From the NCBI GenBank assembly GCA_017893485.1, contig CM030364.1:205367327-205431326 (forward strand): 64,000 bases of DNA. Reading direction: 5' to 3'. The first letter of the stretch is position 1. Each line of letters begins with the position of its first letter. The translations under genes and the position numbers were made by a program. Below the pieces are notes generated by a model that was not told the origin of the DNA, searched no databases, and was given only the letters and a program-made list of their open reading frames with translations. Positions 58,156-64,000 of this stretch are shown here, in pieces. The DNA is from Hemerocallis citrina. Taxonomy: Eukaryota; Streptophyta; Magnoliopsida; Asparagales; Asphodelaceae.

Positions 58156-60288
58156 ATGTCTAGATCACGCGGTAGCGGTCGTAGCGGACAAGATTCCTCC
58201 TCCTCTTCACGTAGGCCACCAATTGTCCCAATTAGTGAGCCCGCCCAAGATTACATTGATCCTACTATGGAACAATGGGGTACACACGACATGGATGTTG
58301 TAGGTGGCATTCAAATAGAACAACAACAACAACAACAACAACCCGAAACCACACAACCCCGTAGTAGTAGAAAAAGTAGAGGAGAAACTAGTGATTGGCA
58401 CAAGTTTTATGAGTATATCCCGGACGAACATGTTCCGGGTGTAGGTGTGAAAATGTGTAAATCATGTGGTAAACAATACAAATTCAAGAGGGGTGACGGA
58501 ACCGGTACACTTAGTAGACACATACAACACAATCACAAAGAACTTCTTGATCAAATACAAGGCCAATAAAAAATTAACCCTAGGACCGGTCAAGTAGATA
58601 GCCACCCTTATGATCCCGAAATCGTTCGTCGGGAAATGGCCCGATTAGTCATTAAGGAAGAGTTGTCATTTTCCTATCCCGAGAGTAGGAACTTGAAAAA
58701 TTTTAATCAAACGGCCTTAAACCCTCATTTTAGAAGAATTCCGAGAAATACTTGCAAATCGGATTGTTTTAAAATGTATGTTGAAATGAAGGACGCGTTG
58801 ATTGCAATTTTATGGAGTTTAACTTGTAGGGTTAGTTTAACTTCGGATTGTTGGACGGGTGTCAACAATATTCCAACGATGGGAATAACCTGTCATTGGA
58901 TCGACAATGATTGGATTCTTCAAAAAAGAATCATATCACTTGCGTTGTTGCCGTATCCCCATAGTGGCGCTGAAATAGCAAACCGTATTATAGAAATTTG
59001 TGATGTTTTTCATATTCGCGATAAAATTATGGCTATTAGTTTTGATAATGCATCTAACAACAATGTAGCAATTACTACTTTAAAAGCTGTATTAAACCCT
59101 CCATCTGACAATATTTTTCATGTTAGATGTGCATGTCATATTATAAATTTATGTATTCAAGATGCATTAAAAATAGCTGATCCATATATACATAAAATTA
59201 GAAATTGTGTACATTTCATTGCATTAAGTCCAAGCATTTTACAAGAATGGAAAGCTTGGTGTAGGGTTAGAAATGTTCTTTTTAGAAAATTTCCAAAGGA
59301 TGTTAGACACCGATGGAATTCTACTTTTGATTTACTAAATGTTGTCACCGATTATAAAGAAGTTGTAAATGATTTTTGTATCGCAAAAAATATGCACAAT
59401 TTTGAAATGACTCCACCCGATTGGTATTTTGCCGAAGCTTTGTTGAAATTTTTAGAACCTTTTAAAACCGCAACTTTAAAGTTTTTAAAAACATATGAAT
59501 CTACTTCTAGTAGCATTTTTATTGAATTAGTTAGCATGATGCAAATATTAAACGAAATGTTAAATGATCCCTATATTAGTGACATTGTAATACCTGCATT
59601 TTAAAAATTTTTGAAATATTATTTTCCTCCTCCTATGTTGATTTGTGTTGCTACTGTTATGGATCCTCGTATCAAATTAGAAGGTACGAAGAATTTGATA
59701 GAAATGTTTTTTGCATGTTTAGATAACAATGTAGAATTAACAATTGATTGCGCTACTTTTTTAGTTCAGTTTGAATCTACATTAAATAACTTGTATGATT
59801 ATTATGATAGACGTTTTGCTTCTAGTAGTACAACTTCTGTAGTTAGTTCTTCTTCTGGTAGTTCTAAAGGTAAAAGTAAAATTGGTGATAGAACATTTAG
59901 TCTACTTGAACAAATTCAGTCTAAAAAACCTAGGACTAATCAACCAAATAAATTAAATTGGTATAACCAACAGGATACTGAGCTTACTCTTTCCCCACTA
60001 GATATTTTACAATGGTGGAAAGAACATGAACACACTTTTAGTATTCTGTCTATTATGGCTAAAGATTTGCTAACTCCTCCTGTCTCTACAGTTGCTTCTG
60101 AGAGTGCATTTTCTACAAGTGGCAGGGTTCTATCTGATTACAGAAACCGGTTGAAGCCGGAGTCGTTGGAGATGCTCGTTTGCACAGAAGACTGGCTGAA
60201 GGCTGAAGATAGGACGCAAGGGAAAGCACTATCAAGTTCTACAAGTGGGAGCAACTCGCCCGAAGAAGAACAACAACAACAACAATAG
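58156..60288 (+). pseudogene. hAT transposase with BED zinc finger, two in-frame stops
   Basis: 711 codons in one frame, interrupted only by TAA at codons 138 (58567) and 483 (59602). N-terminus Ser/Arg-rich, Gln run at 56-62, BED finger with C101, C104, H122 and H127. RNase H-like catalytic core: TSDCWTG (D231), SFDNASNN (D297), CACH (C325/C327-H328 region), RWNSTFDLL. C-terminal dimerisation domain ILQWWKEHEHTFSILSIMA ... STVASESAFSTSGRVLSDYR, then a Gln-run tail. The first hAT has CAA (Gln) where the first stop is, so that stop is a likely C-to-T change. The product would cut and paste elements with the TIRs at 57241 and 61269. Confidence 0.95.
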
Positions 60289-61064
60289 CTTTTCATCTCA
60301 TGTTAAATTAGAAAAATTGTAGTCAATTAAAATTGTACATAAGAAATATGTTATTGTATAAAACTTATTTGTGAATTGAATTCTTCATTTCATTTCGTTA
60401 TAAATTTTTCAAATTGTATCACTTAAATTCGTATGAATAAAATTTCAAAATTTATTGTCAATTTCACTCTTTCAATCTTATTATTATTATTATCACGATT
60501 TTTTTTGTTTATTAGTATTATTACTTACTTAGTATTATAATTAAACATTATTTGGGGATATTTGATTCAATTTGAAGAATTGTAGTATTATTACTTATTA
60601 GTATTATTACAAAATTTAGTGAATTACATACTTAGTATTATAATTAAACATCATTTGGGGATATTTGAAGAATTGTAGTATTATTACTTATTAGTAGTAA
60701 ACTAGTAATGTAGTATTACTTACTTAGTATTACAATTTTAAACTACCAAAAAAAATTACTTACTTAGTATTACTTACTTACTTACTTACTTAGTATTACT
60801 TTAAAATTGAATTGTACTTACTTACTTAGTATTACTTACTTACTAAGTATTACTTACTCAGTATTACACTATTACTTACTTAGTATTATAATTTTTAAGA
60901 ATTGTAGTATTATTATTAGCCATTAGTAGTAATGTAGTATTACTTACTTAGTAATGTAGTATTACTCACTTAGTATTATTATTAGTAGTAATGTAGTATT
61001 ACTTAGTATTACTTCAATTTAAGCAAAAAAAAAAAAAAAAAAAAAATATTATTATATATATTAT
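60289..61064. repeat. hAT 3' region with TTACTTAG-type degenerate repeats
   Basis: Between the transposase stop and the subterminal repeats, words like tagtattacttacttagta recur without fixed period (about 60520-61020), ending in a poly(A) run (61024-61046). No gene. Confidence 0.8.
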
Positions 61065-61786
61065 TATACGGGCCAACCCGCGGGTCGACCCGGCCCAACC
61101 CGGGTTGAGCCCTAATGGGTCACGGGTTGGGCGGGCCACCCAATTAATAATCTGACCCGGCCCGGCCCGGCCCGTATAACACCCCAATCCGGCCCGGCCC
61201 ACATTCCCAAGCTTGCCAACCCGCACGGGTTGGGTCCGGCCCGGCCCGGTCGACCCATCTGCCACCCCACTGATTACAATGGTGGGGGGCCCACATAGAT
61301 ATGGTAACAGCAAATAAAAGGAAGCCCAAGTGCTGACGTGCACTTCATGGTGGGGGCGCACCTCCGCTGTGTACACCTCGAAGAAAGAAAGAAAGGTAAC
61401 ATTATAGTAATAAATGTTTAAATGAAATGCTTATGGTTAATACATGGAATGGTGTGATTATAATGGTGGGGGCCCCACGTAGATATGGTAACAGCAAATA
61501 AAAGGAAGCACAAGTGCTGACGTGCACTTCATGGTGGGGGCCCACCTCCTCTGTGTACACCTCGAAGAAAGAAAGAAAGGTAAAAAGGTAAGTGAATAGT
61601 AAATCCCATATCGGTTAAAATATAAATATAATATAATATAAATAGTATTAATCAAGGATCAAGAGTTATCTAATTGGTTAACCAACTTTTGAGAGACAGT
61701 CTGTGATGGACAGTTGTACTACATAATATCTAATTTGTCTTATAAATTGTATAAATTATTTGAGCTAGGGACAGGGGCGTTACACA

Positions 61787-61845
61787 GTCTAGTTCCAATA
61801 TTTAACTTTAATATTACAGTAACGGGTCCGTCCTTCCCATAAATT
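61787..61845. other. short spacer
   Basis: Unassigned sequence between the solo LTR and the tandem duplication. Confidence 0.4.
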
Positions 61846-62718
61846 AAAATAATTCAAATAAAAAAACTCGAGCTAATTATCTAGTTGATCCAATTTTTTG
61901 AAATATTTATCAAATTAACCCAATTTAGAATATACCTCCACTTGTGACCTAGTTTGTAATTAAATTCCTATGGTACCTTTTCTATAATATTTTCTATAAG
62001 ATGTGTTACATTTTATTAAATTCTAATAGTTTTAGGATAATTTTTGCCTTTTTAACTTAAATATTACGTTTCTTATTCTATAGCCTATAAATTAGTATCA
62101 AATTTGTGAAAAATTATAGAAATTTAGTAACAATTACTTATTCCGGACTGACTCTGATAGCAACTAGATGCGAATCGTGAAATAAAAGTAATTACCTGTA
62201 AAGAGAAAAAAAAAAGTATCGAAATCTTCAAAGAAGATAGTTTTCTGTAAAATAATATTCTTTAAAATAATCCAAATAAAAAGATTCTCTCTCTCTCTCT
62301 CTCACACACTAGATCTCGAGCTAATTATCTAGCTGATCCACTTTTTTGAAATATTTATCAAATTAACCCAGTTTAGAATATACCTCCACTTATTACCTAG
62401 TTTGTAATTAAATTCCTATGGTACCTTTTCTATAATATTTTCTATAAGATGTGTTACATTTTATTAAATTCTAATAGTTTTTGGGTTTTAGGATAATTTT
62501 TGCCTTTTAAACTTAAATATTACGTTTCTTATTCTATAGTCTATAAATTAGTATTAAATTTGTGAAAAATTGTAGAAATTTAGTAAAAATTACTTATTCC
62601 GGACTGGCTCTGATAGCAACTAGATGCGAAGCGTGAAATAAAAGTAATTACCTGTAAAGAGAAAAAAAGAGTATCGAAATCTTCAAAGAAGATAGTTTTC
62701 TGTAAAATAATATTCTTT
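61846..62718. repeat. tandem duplication of about 420-455 bp
   Basis: Unit 1 is 61846-62263, unit 2 is 62264-62718; they agree closely from ctcgagctaattatct to aagatagttttctg. Unit 2 has an added CT/CA microsatellite (62287-62310). Each unit contains, on the minus strand, a TGCTATCAGAG primer-site-like motif (about 62151-62163 and 62606-62619). Confidence 0.92.
62606..62619 (-). promoter_or_regulatory. tRNA-Met-type primer-binding motif
   Basis: The minus strand reads TTGCTATCAGAGCCA, one base off the TGGTATCAGAGC consensus used by many plant reverse-transcribing elements. The diverged copy in unit 1 (62151-62163) ends GAGTCAG. No LTR terminus (TG...CA) adjoins either copy. Confidence 0.5.
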
Positions 62719-63240
62719 AAAATAATGTGCATTATCAATCTCAAAAATATTAAAGTAATCAAGCATAAGTTCAAGATCTCTCATAGCTTCTGATTCTGTT
62801 TCTGATACTTCACTACAACTATCGTATGGTGTCTTTGGGTTCTTCCATATGTTCATTTCCTTCCTCAATATGTTCGTTTTCTTCCTCTATATATTCATTT
62901 TTTTCTAGGAATTGTCTATATGCTGTTGTAGGAATCCAGATACAGCTACCAAATTCTCCATTTTCATAAAATAATAAAGAATTTTTGTAAAAAGTTAAGT
63001 CATCAATTATTTAAACACTTATATTATTAGTTTCTCCAGGATTAATTTGATTTATAGTTATAATTATTACTCACTGTACACTAAAGAAAATAATTTGAAC
63101 TCATAAAAATTATACATGTTTGTTACTCTATGAGGATTAAACATAAAAAACTAACATTCTATCACTTTCTTGATAATTAGTCATTAATTCATAAATTTCT
63201 GAGGTAATACTGAAACTATTATTATTCATTATTTTTTTTA
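62683..63240 (-). pseudogene. decayed minus-strand coding remnant, unidentified
   Basis: Minus-strand frames switch often but carry non-random text: SITSEIYELMTNYQESDRML near 63220-63160, then GEFGSCIWIPTTAYRQFLEK (about 62965-62905), a Glu/Asn/His-rich repeat, and EVSETESEAMRDLELMLDYF (about 62810-62755). I do not recognise the family. Position between a promoter/leader-like segment and primer motifs suggests a reverse-transcribing element. Confidence 0.35.
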
Positions 63241-64000
63241 GCAATTTTGCGATTTAAAACAACAAGTATCAAAACAGGAGTAGGGAGAGATTTCTAAGGA
63301 TACCATAAGAATCAAAACAAAATGGTCCACCATGCTTCCGACCTAGTTAAACTTTTTTGAGCTGCTCTATATTAGTTACTACTAGTGGATAAAATATCCA
63401 TGGTATTACCCCGATTTCAGTGCTCCTTTTACGTTCCTCCCATCTCATGACTACTATGCTCTTCAAGAGACTTTTCCAAGAGATACGTCTGGAACAACTA
63501 GTAGCATTTCGGTACAGGCAACCACAACCTATCTCGTTTCCTGCTACTAGGTGTACAGTCTAACTATAGAAGGTTACAAATGAGTCTTTTTGCAAGATTC
63601 TTTAGGCAGAGCCTTACAAAACTCCTCTTGAGGATATGAGACTAATTATTCATACCTTATATTGTGCAAGAGCTTAAAAAAGATAGTCTTTATTGATTCC
63701 AAACTTTTCACAAACAAACTCTCCTTACAAGATTATATAGAATTTCTTCTTCTTAGATGTTCTGCCTTCTTCCCAACTCAACTTACCCTTTTATAAACCA
63801 AGGGATCAGCTTACAACAAGTTTACATGAGTCACTGCTTACATCATATGTCCAATAATTACTACAAATACATCACTTTACATCAGCCTTTAATAATTACT
63901 CTGATTACATTGTGGACTATTCTAGAAAAAGAGATTCCTCATGGCCGACATCTTCACATGCTTCACATCTATATTGAAGATCTGTCTTCATCAAGCTACA
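63241..64000 (-). promoter_or_regulatory. possible retroelement or pararetrovirus-like promoter and leader, minus strand
   Basis: On the minus strand, ATGATGTAAGCAGTGACTCA and TGATGTAAAG-TGATGTA (about 63880-63825) resemble as-1 activator pairs with C changed to T. TTTATAAAAGGG (complement of about 63786-63797) is a good TATA box. An AATAAA (complement of 63689-63694) lies about 100 bases downstream, and roughly 430 bases of noncoding leader follow. A poly(A) signal closely downstream of a promoter is typical of terminally redundant transcripts of retroelements and Caulimoviridae. No diagnostic protein is present, so the assignment is open. Confidence 0.35.

Larger units (their letters stand above)
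57241..61269 (+). mobile_element. second hAT (Ac-like) transposon, nearly intact
   Basis: TIRs TAGGGGTGGCAACTGGG and, in complement, TGGGGTGGCAGATGGGTC. The 8-bp target copies gtgattac (57233-57240) and ctgattac (61270-61277) differ at one base. About 4.03 kb. GC-rich CCCGGCCC/ACCCGCG subterminal repeats occupy 57255-57500 and 61065-61260. TATA (cctataaat, 57672-57680) is followed by a CT-rich leader. One transposase gene. Related to the first hAT (31094-49014) but much less decayed. Confidence 0.95.
57094..61786 (+). mobile_element. short solo LTR (about 650 bp) split by an hAT
   Basis: TGTAACACCCCCGTGATT at 57094 and AGGGGCGTTACACA ending at 61786. Target copies atcta (57089-57093) and gtcta (61787-61791) differ at one base; an end two bases shorter, at 61784, is also possible but gives no target match. 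A roughly 190-bp segment (attatagtaataaatgttta ... aagaaagaaaggtaa) is tandemly duplicated: 57178-57240 plus 61270-61399, and 61400-61582. The hAT sits in the first copy. Confidence 0.7.

Overview
This window is plant nuclear DNA, probably from a eudicot: it is AT-rich, has no operons or ribosome-binding sites, and is almost entirely transposable elements of plant families (Copia, Tat-lineage and chromovirus-like Gypsy, L1-type LINE, Ac-like hAT, Mutator). No intact host gene is visible. The only hints of host coding sequence are a short open frame at the left edge and a tiny Asp-rich frame near 56.97 kb, both weak. The species cannot be named from this sequence.

Bases 642-49093 are one Copia element on the minus strand that later elements have split at five points. 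The case rests on matching target-site duplications (TSDs) and on Copia protein fragments that resume on the far side of each insertion. Its own LTRs lie at 642-846 and at 30930-31085 plus 49015-49093. Its body has received (a) a complete Tat-type Gypsy element at 1427-14414; (b) three solo LTRs at 16266-19107, 19746-23980 and 24056-27825; and (c) an hAT transposon at 31094-49014, which landed in the Copia 5' LTR. That hAT was itself split by a Gypsy element with 3.7-kb LTRs (31109-40492) and by another solo LTR (41962-47110). A Mutator-like MITE (42557-43377) then landed in the TATA box of that solo LTR. The nest is four levels deep.

Right of the nest are a short unassigned flank, a stretch of direct repeats with an antisense poly(A)-like tail (49586-50905), and an L1-type LINE (about 50985-56190) split by a Copia-like solo LTR (51961-53506). 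Next come a probable MITE (about 56195-56735) and a short solo LTR (57094-61786) holding a second, much younger hAT (57241-61269). The transposase of that hAT is broken only by two in-frame stops. The last 2.2 kb (61846-64000) has a tandem duplication carrying a tRNA-Met-type primer-binding motif. It also has a minus-strand TATA box, poly(A) signal and leader arrangement that could come from a pararetrovirus-like or other retroelement.

All transposon genes seen here are decayed. The least expected signals are regulatory or structural rather than coding: GTCGAC palindromes paired at 20-21 bp inside several related LTRs, a minisatellite with W-box, G-box and GACGTC motifs in the Tat element, and a MITE built from about eight copies of one 25-bp palindrome. 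Coordinates of LTR and TIR ends come from reading terminal motifs and TSDs by eye. Domain limits are approximate.
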